Origin: Cyathus striatus
Taxonomy: Eukaryota; Basidiomycota; Agaricomycetes; Agaricales; Nidulariaceae
Length of the DNA stretch: 64,000 nt
Direction: 5' to 3'
Assembly (NCBI GenBank): GCA_025738555.1
Contig: JAOVFP010000011.1
Location: 3,038,001-3,102,000, forward strand
Shown here one piece after another: positions 22,991-36,656 of the stretch. Position 1 is the stretch's first letter, and every line of letters starts with the position of its first letter. The notes beneath the pieces are model-generated. The model saw only the letters and a list, made by a program, of their open reading frames with translations, made no database searches and had not been told where the DNA came from. A program made the translations under genes and the position numbers.

Positions 22991-24030
22991 AAGTACTTTA
23001 CACTCCCCCCCCCCTTCACCATGAATTCATGTGAATTTCACCAAGAGTTCACATATTCACATAAAATTCACATGAAATTCACCTGAAATTACATGAACTT
23101 TATGTGATTTTGAATATTTTCTAAAAAGCATAGGTTCATGAACTTTCATGTATTTTAGGTGAAATTAAAGTGAAAATATAGTGAAATTCATTTAAAAACA
23201 TGGAGAAAATGAATTTATTTATTGATCATGTGACTAATTTACATATTACAAAGCAACAATAGTATTACATAATGTCCCCCAATTCCCTGCCCTTGCATTC
23301 AATGTCCCATCCCCTGCTTTCCCACACCTCCTGCCCCTCCACTCACTGTGTGCCTTATCCCACTTGTTATCCTGCCCCCCACTTGTTATCCCACTCCTCC
23401 ACTCATTATTCTGCTCCCTGTGCTCATTGTGTGCCCTAACACACTCGCCACCCTGCCCTTTCCACCATACATGCTCATCATCCCGCCCCTTGCACTTGCT
23501 GTGTGCCTCCTGCTTTCCCATGCCCTTGATATTACTGTATATGTTCTTGATGGAGAAAGAAAAGAGAGGGAGTGAAATAGGGGAGTGAGGGTGGAAGGAT
23601 GAAGGAGTGGAAGAGAGAAAGGAGGGAGGGGGGAGAGGGAGGGGAGAAAGGAGTGAATAATAGTGATGTGGCAAGAAGCAAGAATCAACAATGGTGCAAC
23701 ATGTTTTGGTCATGTGATATTTCAATCATATGACAAAATATTAGAAAGCGGAGGGTTGATGGGGGTATATAGTGTGGGAAATAGCTTCTCTATACAAGTC
23801 TTCATGGTGCAGTGGTTAATTGCTGTATAGTGGGAAAAACTATTAATCATCACTCTGAGGCTGTTGGCTCAATTGATATTCACATGAATTGGTGAAGTTC
23901 ATGTGAAATTATTAGCAGTGTTCTCACTAAAATTCAGCAAAAATAATGTGAAAAAATTCACCTAAATTTCACATGAACTTCACATGAACTTCACCAATTC
24001 ATGTGTAAGGGGGGGGAGTGTAAAGAGCTC
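22991..24030. mobile_element. Non-autonomous element with 8-bp TSD and asymmetric ends
   Basis: Flanked by TTTTATTT (22983-22990 and 24031-24038). The left tip is AAGTACTTTACACTCCCC and the right tip (reverse complement) GAGCTCTTTACACTCCCC. Only the CTTTACACTCCCC part is a true inverted repeat. Subterminal stretches are full of TTCATGTGAAATTCA palindromes. The interior has C-rich degenerate repeats (CACTTGTTATCCTGCCCC) and a tRNA-like stretch. An 8-bp duplication fits hAT-like or P-like transposases, but no protein is encoded to decide. Confidence 0.75.
23803..23880 (+). other. tRNA-like sequence inside the element
   Basis: CATGGTGCAGTGGTTAATTG strongly resembles a tRNA D-arm with box A. About 45 nt later GAGGCTGTTGGCTCAATTG is a weak box B. 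The acceptor stem does not pair convincingly. It parallels the tRNA-like segment at 4282-4360, next to the same kind of element end. Confidence 0.3.
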
Positions 24031-24038
24031 TTTTATTT

Positions 24039-24537
24039 TTACTTTGTTCTTCTCATTCTCATGTTAAATTGCAGACAATATATTGCAGTGATGACTCAAA
24101 CTTCAAGTCTTAAGCTACCATAAAGTTTGTTCTCAATGGTATGAGACATGTTATGAATGTGCAGTGAGTAATGCTGCTCATGATAGTGTGTATGTATGTG
24201 ATGTAGATAGTATTATTATATGTATACAGCCAGTGGTTTGTATGTAGTATATATGATAATAATATTTGATTTTTTATTCCCCAGAATGAAGGCAGGCAAA
24301 CCAAAAGCTGTATATAATAATAATAATATAATGAGGCATGCTGCAATTGATTTGGGCCCAATAATGACCTGAGGAAGAGAAGCAAACATATGCTCACTCA
24401 TAATTCCCTTAACTTTGATGAGCATATCTACAATGTTTAAGTGCTCACCCATGTCCAGGCTTGTGCTCACCAGTTTGGCTCCAAGCACAAGATTAGCATA
24501 TGCCCTACATCTGACTGTACCCGGCTTATTTTTGGGG
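24039..24537. other. No gene recognised
   Basis: AT-rich, with no domain and no repeat structure apart from TAATAATAATA runs. Confidence 0.4.
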
Positions 24538-26076
24538 GTAGTGTATGGAAAGCCAGACAACCATGCTTGATTATGTCAAAGTAATTGAGCTCCAACCTTC
24601 AGCTCTCCAGCATTCTGCTTAAATACCCACTTAGACAACATGCTATTTGGATAGGATTTCAGTTAGTGTACTTTCAGTTCATTTTATGGTGCCATATCTT
24701 GGTCCTAGAAGCTAGGGCTCAATATTCAATATTCACATTCAAAGACTAAATGTTACACTAATATGTTATGCAGTAAAACATTGAAATTAGAAATTAAAAT
24801 TCTACATATTATGTTCTATATTAAAGCATTACACTGATAATATACATTTCAAGAGTCAAGAACTAAAAATAATGAACTAAAAATGAACCACACAAGTTAA
24901 AATGATAATGCATTTTGGTAGCTTATAAATTGATGTGGTCATTCAATATTCAAATTTATCAGCTCTGATTTATATGTAATTTATGAACTTTTTAGAGTTA
25001 TCATTCATAAATGAGAAGATATGCATTACTATGTTTGATCATACTTATTTCTCTGATTCTCATTCTTGATCCATAGGTATCAATGTACATTGCAGTAACA
25101 GGGAGAATTCTATACTAATATATGGGGGTGCAGTACATACTGTCTCAACTCTTGACATAGCTTTAAAATTCTTAACAGTTTGTGTTTATGCCTTTTTGTG
25201 CAAGTACTGTACTATTTTAACTGAAATGAGAAGCCATAACCTAAAGTTTTCTACAACACTGTAGAATCATATAATTGTCAGCATGCACATACATACATCA
25301 AAAATGATGTAATTATGGAAAATGCAGAGCCCAGGGAAATGTATATAGCATACATCCACTCTCACAATTGATGGTGACAAGTATGATATTTTGTGTAACA
25401 TATTAACTGAAATTGGTCTGTAAAGTGTAGTGGGTATGTATAATGGTGTTGTATGGTGTGCATGGTCTTGAGTCTCAAGTCTTAACATTGATAGGAACAC
25501 AAGCTCCCTTTATTCATTCTTTGAAATTCCTGTTTTTATGTCTTGTTCACTGCTATTTTTTTGATATCCTGTATTTAATGTCCATAACTCTGGGGTACCA
25601 TATGTCATGACACAGTAGTGTACTTGTAAGTAAAGGTATAGTAAGTAATGTAGCAAAGGATGTATCATAGAAAGGGAGGAGAAATAAATAGTATGGTATT
25701 TGTGGGCAATATACTGTAACCTTGCAATGCCATACTGGGGGCACATCACCAGAAGGGAAGAAGCAAAGGCATTCAATGAAGGGTGTACACTGGAGTGGTA
25801 ACTGGAAGCCAGGCTGCAGCAGGTGAATAGAGAAGTGGGTATTGGGTCTCTCAATGTAGATCTATACCTAATGCATTACTATTGGTCTTCATCAAGTTCA
25901 AATTCAACATTCATCAGAGGGGGGTTTCCATAGAAGGATAATAACCAGCATTTATCAGATTTGGCTCATGTTGTTCACTGCTTATTGTAATATTTCATCT
26001 GTAACAAGAGGTGTGGGTGCAGAGCTTCAAGTTCTGCAACACTATACAATCTGATGAGTTGAAAGTTCCATAGATG

Positions 26077-26811
26077 GAGCTCTTTACACTTAGCCATGCA
26101 TTCTGTACAGATTTTTTTTCATTTTGGCAGAGGTTTTTTTGGGTCTGTGCAGATTCTGCACAGATTCTGAAAATTCTGTATGGATTATGCAGAATTCCTC
26201 AGAATTCTGCATTACAGACCTGAAAATTCTGTACAGATTCTGTACAGAATCTTATTATACTTATTTCCTTGCATGTGACACTCTGCATTAAGCATGACAC
26301 TATGTGTTGAGTGTGACACTAGGTATTGAGTGTGACACTCTGCATTAAGTGTGACACTAGGTGTTGAGTGTGACACTATGCATTAAGCATGATACTAAGT
26401 GTTGAGTGTGATACTAGGTGTTGAGTGTGACACTAAGTGATACTATACATTAAATGTGATACTATGCATTAAGTGTGACACTATGCATTAAGTGTGACAC
26501 TATGCATTAAGCAGGACACTATACACTAAGCATGACACTAAGGGAATGAGATGAGATTATGAATTAACAGTTTTAATAGTATTCATTGTGATTTGAAATA
26601 GGAAAATTAAGGTATTAAATAGATCTTACAGATTCTGCATAAATCCACACAGAATCCATGCAGAATCTGTATGGAATCTGTATAGAATAATCACCTCTAA
26701 TCATAGTAGTATCCACCATATAAATTCTGTATGGATCTGCACAGAATCTGTGCAGATCCATACAGAATTTTCGGATTCCATACAGACCTCTTGGGGGAGT
26801 GTAAATTACTG
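26077..26811. mobile_element. Nested 735-bp element with 8-bp TSD CATAGATG
   Basis: Perfect 8-bp flanks (26069-26076 and 26812-26819). The tips GAGCTCTTTACACT and CAGTAATTTACACT match the asymmetric ends of the 22991-24030 element. Subterminal regions carry many imperfect palindromes of the type AATTCTGTACAGATTCTGCACAGA. The centre is a GTGTGACACT minisatellite. No coding capacity. Confidence 0.8.
26270..26545. repeat. GTGTGACACTATGCATTAA minisatellite
   Basis: About 13 imperfect units of ~20 bp, built around TGTGACACTA followed by TGCATTAAG or GGTGTTGAG. The unit again contains TGACA/TGTCA. Confidence 0.75.
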
Positions 26812-28116
26812 CATAGATGTCTTTTGGTACCTGGCTTTAAGTAAAGACTACTATGAAATCAGTCACTATTAATTTCACCTCAAATCTTAACTCAACACTC
26901 TTGTGAAGGTACTGATTTTGGTAGATGCTATATTACTGGTACCTTATGAGAGCAGGAAATACTCCAAAAGCTCAAACTGCAAGTTCCACAAATTGAAGGA
27001 TTTATTACTAACTAGTATGAGCTATAGTATGATGAGTCTGTAATGTCATGATTTTCATTATTTATGATTGGGGATCATATATATCACTGTCTATAAATGG
27101 TTCTGACACTTCTGGAACCTTGGGTCAGTATATCCAAAGATAGGGTTTTGACTTAGTGTTGCAAATTAGAATCTGGAGAAGACTGTATTTCTTCTATTAC
27201 CATATCATCATGAAATTGACAAGTACCTTACCTTGCATAAAATTTCATTTCCTTTGCATAGATACAAGAAATTGACGGGGTACTCAATTTCACAGTATCC
27301 AGGATGCCTTCTTAACAAGTGCATATATGTCAAAGTTAGAGTAATACTCTGATTGAAATTGGTTCCAGAATGATAGGATATATTTGGATGTTCATTCAAG
27401 TACCTGAGTATATAATCTACTTTCACTGTACTGCCCTACCACTACATCTATATCTCCAATTGTGCCAGTCATCAACACATGACACTAGTACTCTTCAAAC
27501 CTATACAAGAAACTTCTCCTAATATTGCTGAAACTACACTTCTTGTCTTGCATTTTAAACAGGTATACAGGAATTAGCATGTTTGATAATGGTGTCACAT
27601 AAGGAATGTGAACAATGTCAGATCACCAATTCTACAGCCTTGTAGGCTGAATAACAGCTCTAAAAGCTCAGGAATTACATATAAATCAGAGCTGATAAAT
27701 TTGAATATTGAATGACCACATCATTTTATAAGCTACCAAAATGCATTATCATTTTAACTTGTGTGGTTCATTTTTAGTTCATTATTTTTAGTTCTTGACT
27801 CTTGAAATGTATATTATCAGTGTAATGCTTTAATATAGAACATAATATGTAGAATTTTAATTTCTAATTTCAATGTCTTACTGCATAACATATTAGTGTA
27901 ACATTTAGTCTTTGAATGTGAACATTGAATATTGAGCCCTAGCTTCTAAGACCAAAATATGGCACCATAAAATGAACTGAAAGTACACTAACCAAAATCC
28001 TATCAAAATAGCATGTTGTCTAAGTGAGTATCTAAGCAGGATGCCAGAGAGCTGAAGGTCAGAGCTCAATTTCTTTGATATAGTTGAGCATGGTTGTCCA
28101 GCTTTCCATAGTAGTG

Positions 28117-29133
28117 GGCTATATCTTTATCAGTACTAAATGGCTTATAATTCATCTAATATTCATATGAATTTCACATGAAATTAATTTGAATTAAACT
28201 TATCTTTATCAGTATTAAATAGTCTATAATTCATCTAATATGTCATATCCTATATTGCCCACCTCTGGGCTCCTAATCCTTTACTCCAATTTCTTTCATT
28301 TACTCCAGACCTTGATTACATTTCCATTATTACATATTGATTACTGTACACAGTTTACTCTTGTTTCTTTTCTTCTGTCTTGCTGAGTTAAGTTCCTTAG
28401 TACTGTAGTATACAGCTCACAGTGAGTCACTTATCATTCTTAAGTGTGCCACTGTCAGTTTCATTTTACCACTATACATGGCCACTTCTCCAATGTATTT
28501 TAATATATTAAATTAGTATTAGTCTACATTCTTAGGAACTGGTACCTGGCCATACTTCTCCACTGGCCTTTACTTACTCTGAGTCTCTAGTATTTAAGTA
28601 GCACTTGATTTTGTACTTAGTCCTTAGTTTCATACTGAACTACATCCTCACCCTCTCATCTTCTGTCATTCCTTCTTGTCCCTTGTCTTCTCTGAAGGGC
28701 TTTCCCTTAATCCAAAATCTGGGACTGGGAATCCCAGGGGTGCAGCACAGAAGCTGAAGCCAAAGTCCCAACCCCTGAGTTTTTACTACATCGCACTCTT
28801 GTACTCACCCCTTGTATTCCATAATCACTCCCTCATACTCCACTGCCAAGTCAAGCTAGGGGCACAGTCATGACATAATATTCATGTGAATCTCATGTGA
28901 ATTCCACATGAATTACACTCAATTTTCAATGTGAAATTTCATCTAACTTTCATCTCACCTTCATTCACTTTTCACTTAAATTTTATAGTTATGAAATAGT
29001 GTATGTAAAAGTAAAAATCATGTGAATTCATGGTGAAGACTACAAAGTACTGTGCGAAGATATCTGCTATAATTAAAACATAGTGCAGTACAGAATGAGA
29101 TATATCAAAGTAAACACAGTCAAGAAATAAAAA
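28117..29133. other. Spacer with degenerate transposon end
   Basis: 28869-29045 resembles the right subterminal region at 14800-15045 (TTCATGTGAATC, TTCATGGTGAAG, ending near ACAAAGTACTG) but lacks the C/G run. 28125-28230 also matches that region. The rest, up to the NLR 3' end, has no recognised gene. A 65-aa open frame at 28676 has no support. Confidence 0.45.
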
Positions 29134-32100
29134 TTACAAAGAGGATGTAATACAATATAACCAATCTAACCCATGACAAAATCTAGAAAGATCTAACCTG
29201 CATAAAGAGAATCGACCTATAAATGAAATGGTATCAAAGTCACAAAGTCCACATCTTAAATAGTCAGGAACCCAGAAAAGTATATTGCCTGCATTATCTG
29301 TAGTCCAGCCATTGTGATGACATGATGCATACATTGAAGAGCCTCCAAGTGTAAGTAACTTTAAAATATGACCTGCATAACAGAAAATAGAAATTTTTAA
29401 TATATTTCAGCTATTGACCACAAATATTACACACCTGATGTAAACTGCAACTTTCGAACATCTTGTGAGCCAAATGCCACTGATGTGACATATCTTGTGT
29501 GACCTTCAAATGGACCAGCAGCAATTGTTCCACTCTCCACATCCCATATTCTCACTGTTTGATCAGATGAACCTGAAACCACTTGCTTTCCATTTGGAGA
29601 AAATGCTACTGATGTAACTAAATTTGTGTGACCTTGAAATGGACCAGCAGCAATTGTTCCACTCTCCACATCCCATATTCTCACTGTTCGATCCATAAGT
29701 GTCAGCCAATTTGGATCATAAAAAGCCCAGGTTTTATGAAAAAGTGATCACAAAATCCCTGACTTCCATGATCACTGCTAATATCTAATGGTATTCATTA
29801 TTATTAATGAATGTATGAGTGATCAAAGGTGATCATTGGATGTTATAATAGTGTATGATGGATATTAAAGGGCATATTGACTACTAATGAATACTAATGA
29901 ATGTGAAAGTGATCATAAGTGATCATGATATGATATAATGGTGTATTATAGTGCATAATGACTACTGGTGAATACTAATGGATGTGTAAGTGATCATAAG
30001 TGATCATGGTATGTTGTAATAGCATATTATAGTGCATAATGACTACTGGTGAATACTAATGGATGTGGAAGTGATCATAAGTGATCATGGTATAGTATAA
30101 TGGTGTATTTTGGTGTGTAATGACTACTAGTTAATACTAATGAATGTGGAAGTGATCATATGTGATCATGATATGTTATAATAGTGTTTTATAGTGCATA
30201 ATGACTACTGGTGAATACTAATGAATGTAGAAGTGATCATAAGTGATCATGGTATGTTATAATAGCATATTACATTGTATAAATAATAGCTCATGCTCGT
30301 CACATTTGTCACATATGTCACGTATGTCACATATGTTGCATTTGTCATACTTGTCACACATGTCACACATGTCACGTATGTCATGTATGTTGCATTTGTC
30401 ATACTTGTCACACTTGTTGTGTATGTCACACATGTCACACCTGTCACGTATGTCACGTATGTTGCATTTGTCATACTTGTCACACTTGTTGTGTATGTCA
30501 CACATGTCACACCTGTCGTATTTGTCACTTATGTCACACCTGTCACACCTGTCACACATATGTACGTCACGTATGTCACATTTGTCATACATGTCACAGC
30601 ACAAATCTCATGCTCCTTATATTTGTCACACTTGTTGTATATATCATGTATGTAGCATTTATCACACTAGTCACACTTGTTATACATGTCACATTTGTCA
30701 TGCATATCACATTCTTACATGTCACGCTTGTCAGATTCGTCACACCTGTCACGCTCGTCACATATATCACATATTTTACTATTTGTCACATATGTTTCAC
30801 TTATCAGTCCCATCTGTCACAAATGTCACCCCTTCCCTATATGTTACAAATATCACATTTTCTGTATTTGTTATTCCTTTCCTGTATATTACACTTGCAC
30901 CCATATCACACTTGTTATGCTTTACATTTACACCTTTCCCACATATCATTGTTAGCATATTGATCTCGCAAGTAAATTTACTTGCCATACAGATTACATC
31001 TGTCACAAATTTTACCACATCAATCACATCTTTTCTCATATATCACATAGTACTAACTGTATACTACCTTCCCACTATCACATCTCTTATCTCTTTGTCT
31101 CACTTCATGTTTAGTCCAATTGTGTTGTTTTATTCATGTCACTCATTCTACTATGGTTCCATGTTATTGTTAAAACTTATAACTTTCTAATGTCTCAAGT
31201 CTTGATGTCAATATGATACTGTTTTCATGTCCTACTAGTACTTATCTATTCATAAGCAAAAACTGCTACATAACTAGCTGGTGTATGTATCATTCTCACA
31301 GATGTCTCAACTGACTCCCAGCTTACTCTCATCTGAGACTTAAATAAAACAAGTAGTTAAATGTAACAATCATGTGAGTGCTTAAAATGTATAATTCCCA
31401 TAACTCAGTGAAGGCTATCAACCTTGACAATTTCAAACTGATTGCAGATGGCATAGTGTCATGTATGTCTTATTTGACATGAGATTCTTGAGACAATTAT
31501 TACACATGTAACTGTATGAATGTCTAAATACTGATGTGAGCTTTGACAAAGATCAGAAACATAAGGATCATTGACTTCAACTTGTGTGCTATGTACAATA
31601 CAGTTCTTTGTGTTCAGATATATTATAGCAAGTCATATATTTCTATTTTAATACTTAAGATTGGTACACTAAAGATGTGTTCACCAAAACAGGTTTGAAG
31701 TAGGGGAATAAAATAAAATCTTCAATTTGTAATGTATGTAATATTTATAGAAGTATGATGTGTAATATAACTGAAAAATGTGACATGTAAGAAAAGTGTA
31801 ACAAAATGAGAGAAAATATATGACAGATATAAAAGACATGGAAAATGTGACAAATATGTAAGGAATGTGACAAATGTGTAAAATATGATAAGTGTTATAT
31901 GAATGAGTGTGACAGGTACAACAGACAGGAAAAAGGGTGACAGATGTGGAAAGCATGACATTTGTGACAAATGAGAGTAATAAGTGTGATATATATGACT
32001 AGTAGTAAAATGTGTGACATATGTGACGAGTGTGACGAATTTGACAAGTGTGACATGTAAGATAAATGTGATATGCATGACAAGTGTGACAAATCTGACA

Positions 32101-35100
32101 AGTATGACATGTAAGAATGTGATATACATGACAAATGTGACATACATAACAGGTGTGACATGTATAAAAAGTGTGACAAGTGTGACAAATGCTACATACA
32201 TGACATATACAACAGGTGTGACAAATATGAGGAGCGTGAGATTCGTACTGTGACACGTGTGACAAATGTGACATACATGAGACGTGTGACATGCATAATA
32301 AATGTGACATACGTGACGTACATATGTGTGACAGGTGTGACAGGTGTGACATAAGTGACAAATACGACAGGTGTGACATGTGTGACATACACAACAAGTG
32401 TGACAAGTATGACAAATGCAACATACGTGACATACGTGACAGGTGTGACATGTGTGACATACACAACAAGTGTGACAAGTATGACAAATGCAACATACAT
32501 GACATACGTGACATGTGTGACATGTGTGACAAGTATGACAAATGCAACATATGTGACATACGTGACATATGTGACAAATGTGACGAGCATGAGCTATTAT
32601 TTATACAATGTAATATGCTATTATAACATACCATGATCACTTATGATCACTTCTACATTCATTAGTATTCACCAGTAGTCATTATGCACTATAAAACACT
32701 ATTATAACATATCATGATCACATATGATCACTTCCACATTCATTAGTATTAACTAGTAGTCATTACACACCAAAATACACCATTATACTATACCATGATC
32801 ACTTATGATCACTTCCACATCCATTAGTATTCACCAGTAGTCATTATGCACTATAATATGCTATTACAACATACCATGATCACTTATGATCACTTACACA
32901 TCCATTAGTATTCACCAGTAGTCATTATGCACTATAATACACCATTATATCATATCATGATCACTTATGATCACTTTCACATTCATTAGTATTCATTAGT
33001 AGTCAATATGCCCTTTAATATCCATCATACACTATTATAACATCCAATGATCACCTTTGATCACTCATACATTCATTAATAATAATGAATACCATTAGAT
33101 ATTAGCAGTGATCATGGAAGTCAGGGATTTTGTGATCACTTTTTCATAAAACCTGGGCTTTTTATGATCCAAATGGCTAACACCCCTCTTTGATCATATG
33201 AGCCTGATACCACTTGCTTTCCATCTGGAGAAAATGCTACAGATGTGACTCCATGTGTGTGACCTTCAAATGGACCAGCAGCAATTGTTCCACTCTCCAC
33301 ATCCCATATTCTCACAGTTTGATCATATGAGCCTGATACCACTTGCTTTCCATCTGGAGAAAATGTTACTGATGTGACTCTATCTGTATGACCTTGACAT
33401 AGACCACCTGCAATAGTCCCACTCTCCACATTCCATATTCTTACAGTTTGATCATCTGAGCCTGATACCACTTGCTTTCCATCTGGAGAAAATGATACTG
33501 ATGAGACTGAATTTGTGTGACCTCCAAATGGACAACCAGCAATTGTTCCACTCTTCACATTCCATATTCTCACAGTTTGATCATCTGAGCCTGATACCAC
33601 TTGCTTTCCATCTGGAGAAAATGCTACAGATGTAACCACACTTGTGTGACCTTCAAATGGATCAGCAGCAATTGTTTCACTCTCCACATCCCATATTCTC
33701 ACAGTTTGATCAATTGAGCCTGATACCACTTGCTTTCCATCTGGAGAAAATGCTACAGATGTAACCACACTTGTGTGACCTTCAAATGGATCAGTAGCAA
33801 TTGTTCCACTATTCACATCCCATATTCTCACAGTTTTGTCATATGAGCCTGATACCACTTGCTTTCCATCTGGAGAAAATGTTACTGATGTGACTGAACT
33901 TGTGTGACCTTGAAATGAGCCAGAGGCAATTGTTCCACACCCCACATCCCATATTCTCACAGTTTGATCAAATGAGCCTGATACTACTTGCTTTCCATCT
34001 GGAAAATATGCTACAGATGTGACTCCATGTGTGTGACCTTCAAATGGACCAGCAGCAATTGTTCCACTCTCCACATCCCATATTCTCACAGTTTTATCCC
34101 ATGAGCCTGATACCACTTGCTTTCCATCAGGAGAAAATGCTACTGATGTGATATAACTTGTGTGACCTTGAAATAAACCACCAGCAATTGTTCCACTTTT
34201 CATGTCCCACATTCTCACAGTTTTATCATATGAGCCTGATACCACTTTCTTTCCATTTGGAGAACACACTACTGATGAGACTGAATCTGTGTGACCTTCA
34301 AATGGACCACCAGAAATTTTTCCACTCTCCAGATCCCATATTCTCACAGTTCTATCCTCTGAGCCTGATACCACTTGCTTTCCATCTGGAGAAAATGTTA
34401 CTGATGTGACTGAATCTGTGTGACCTTCAAAGGGACCAGCAGAAATTTTTCCACTCTCCACATCCCATATTCTCACAGTTTTATCCCATGAGCCTGATAC
34501 CACTTGCTTTCCATCTGGAGAAAATGCTACTGATGTGACTATGTCTGTGTGACCTATAAATGAACCAGCAATCTTTTTTCCAGTTATAGAGTCCCATATG
34601 CTGACTGTGCCATCTATATATCCAACACTAATTTGTTTTCCATTACAAGAAACAGCCACACTTGTCACTGGTAATGTATGGTGGTGAACTTCACTTCCTT
34701 TATATCTCCAATCTTCAAAGTCACCCAATCTGAAAATAATATTTCCAAATATCTTATGATATTTATCATAAATAACTGATTTTTTTGGAGTAAATGGCAG
34801 TGCAGAAATGTAAATATGTGGTGCACTTGTTGTTATTGGAACTTTGAAATGTAATATAAATTGAATAGCTTCATTAATAAACTCTTCAAACATTTTCTCA
34901 TGCTATACATATTAAGTTCAACTCTCAATCAAAGCTAATTTTCATTGTACTTACATTTTGACAATTTTTCAAAGCTTTCAGTAGACTCAATGCCATTGGT
35001 ATTTCATCTAGCAGACTGATCACTTCAAGCCAATACAGAAATTTTTCATACAAAAACTCTATTTGACCATTTATTCTTATTGTTTCATTATTCTCATTTT

Positions 35101-36656
35101 TAATGTCTATCTCATGTGAAAGCCAATATATGGAGCAGTATTGCAAATAACTTGGTATGCAATGCTGTATCTTTTCAGACAAATTATTTATGTCATGGTT
35201 TGTTATATATGATGTCTCCAAATTACAGATATTGAACTTTAATTCTTTATTTAAAATTTCATATATTTTTGATTGCATTTTTATGTTGTATGCTGTTTTA
35301 TTAATTTTGTACTGATCCATGTTACATCTCTCTGTTAAGTATTCAATAAATGACAAATGTCTTGTAGTGACTTTTCCACCATTTGTGGACACTACAGGTT
35401 GTAAACATCTCAAGATAACCAGAATATCATCTTCCAGATCATCATCCTCACCCTCACAAATGAAATGATATATATCATTTATATTTAATGGCGCCTTTGC
35501 AAGTATTATTAATCCCAAAACATTCCGTGCATTGAGTTTGTCTAAGTCACTCCATGGATCAAATGACATTTTCAGAATTTGAATATACAGCTTGTCAATG
35601 CCATTCTTTGTACTCACTTCTTGATTTTCCATAATTTTTCTCAGCTTTTTCTTTGGAGATATAATGCCTTGTTGATCTGATATAATAAATTTAATAGCAG
35701 TGGAGGCCCAAATAAATAATCCAGAAGATTTTATCGTCATTGCACTTAAGGTGTCATTACTTGGTTTCCAACCCAACTGTGAGTAAGATTCTTCAAATTT
35801 TCTTGTTATATAAAATCTTATATCATTATTTATTTCTGAATCAGCACCAATTTCTAACTCATAATCAATGCATAGTTCAGCTTCATCCAGTCCCATTGGC
35901 TTGTAATCAGATCTTCCAGTAATGATAAGTTTACACCTTTTGGAAAATCTTGACCATAAAAATAATGTATTCTTGAAAATATGCATATCATCTGAAGTTC
36001 TGCATTCATCTAAAGCATCAACAATGACCACTGGATTGTGTAGTTTGTTAAAATATTCAATAAAACTCATAGAAATGAGGTTTTCAAAGTGCCATTTAAT
36101 ATCCTGAATTCTAAAATTGCTATCCAATTTCTCTGCCATTGCTTTAGCAATAGCATTGTGCTTAGAGGCCATTGTTGCAGCTATGGTTCGCCAAACAGCA
36201 CAAGGATCACCAAGAACTTCATCATCTCTTTTGAAGAAGTGGTAGCCACAGAGTCTCTGAGCTCCAGAGAGCTTGGACACCAAACTAGATGCAATAGCTG
36301 ATTTCCCACTTCCAGGATACCCAGTAATCTACATTATATTTGGTGTCAATTCATCTAATATTAAGCACAGTTTTAAATAACATTGTTAAATATTACAAAC
36401 CACACATACCAAAGTCCAGAAGCCACTTATCAATCTCACCAAACAAACTCTTTCTTGTGCCTTCCATGCAGCGAGGAACATAATAATGATTGTGTGATAT
36501 TGGCTTTAGTAGACCAAGCTTCTGTTGAATTTCATTTGCACTTTGATCATTAATAATAGTAATATCTCAACCAGCAGTAGTGATATTTGAATTTTGAATG
36601 TTTGAAGTATGTACATTTTTGAGCATTTCGGTACTTGAAGTGGATACAGTAGCCAT
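29134..36656 (-). pseudogene. NACHT-WD40 NLR, copy B, interrupted by a fold-back element
   Basis: Exon structure on the minus strand: exon 1 36656-36410, intron 36409-36355 (55 nt), exon 2 36354-34955, intron 34954-34903 (52 nt), WD40 exon 34902-33189 continued at 29693-29435 beyond the inserted FB3, intron 29434-29373, last exon 29372-29134. Domains in order: a short N-terminal region with ITTAG*DITIIND, Walker A GYPGSGKS, Walker B VVIVDALDEC, a NACHT-associated helical region, a linker, about 13-14 WD40 repeats, and a C-terminal block ending in LDWLYCITSSL. By family knowledge it would be a cytosolic STAND sensor. Lesions: TGA at 36569-36567 where copy C has CGA, TAG at 36331-36329 just before the P-loop where copy C has TGG, and the 3.5-kb insertion in WD repeat 12. 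The rest is intact, so inactivation is probably recent. A shortened product from an internal start cannot be excluded. Confidence 0.9.
29694..33188. mobile_element. Fold-back element FB3 (3.50 kb) inside a WD40 repeat
   Basis: The 7-bp flanks are TTCGATC (29687-29693) and TTTGATC (33189-33195), one mismatch. Tips CATAAGTGTCAGCC and GAGGGGTGTTAGCC match FB1. The outer arms are the same ~81-bp TGATCA units as FB1. The inner arms (30.29-30.76 and ~32.0-32.6 kb) are TGTCAC arrays in opposite orientation. The centre, ~30.77-32.0 kb, is an AT-rich non-coding spacer. Deleting the element and one copy of the duplication restores the WD-repeat reading DQTVRIWD in copy B, which confirms the boundaries. 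Confidence 0.88.

Larger units (their letters stand above)
24544..28110. mobile_element. Long-TIR non-autonomous element (3.57 kb)
   Basis: Inverted arms of ~440 bp (24544-24985 and ~27672-28110) begin TATGGAAAGC and ACAACCATGCT and stay near-identical into ATTTATCAGCTCTGATTTAT. The 6-bp repeat GTAGTG flanks both ends (24538-24543 and 28111-28116). The interior is non-coding and contains a nested 0.7-kb element. Related termini (GTATGGAAAGCC...ACCATGCT) occur at ~39608 and ~41133, so the family is dispersed. The transposase class is not determined. Confidence 0.75.

Noticed and set aside
30243..31190. 315-codon open frame and its mirror at 31999-32640
   Set aside because: Repeat-array translation running into AT-rich spacer; the mirror copy and low complexity argue against a gene.
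5313..33188. CRISPR-like regular repeats
   Set aside because: Units are degenerate, without unique spacers, and arranged as inverted arms in a fungal genome.
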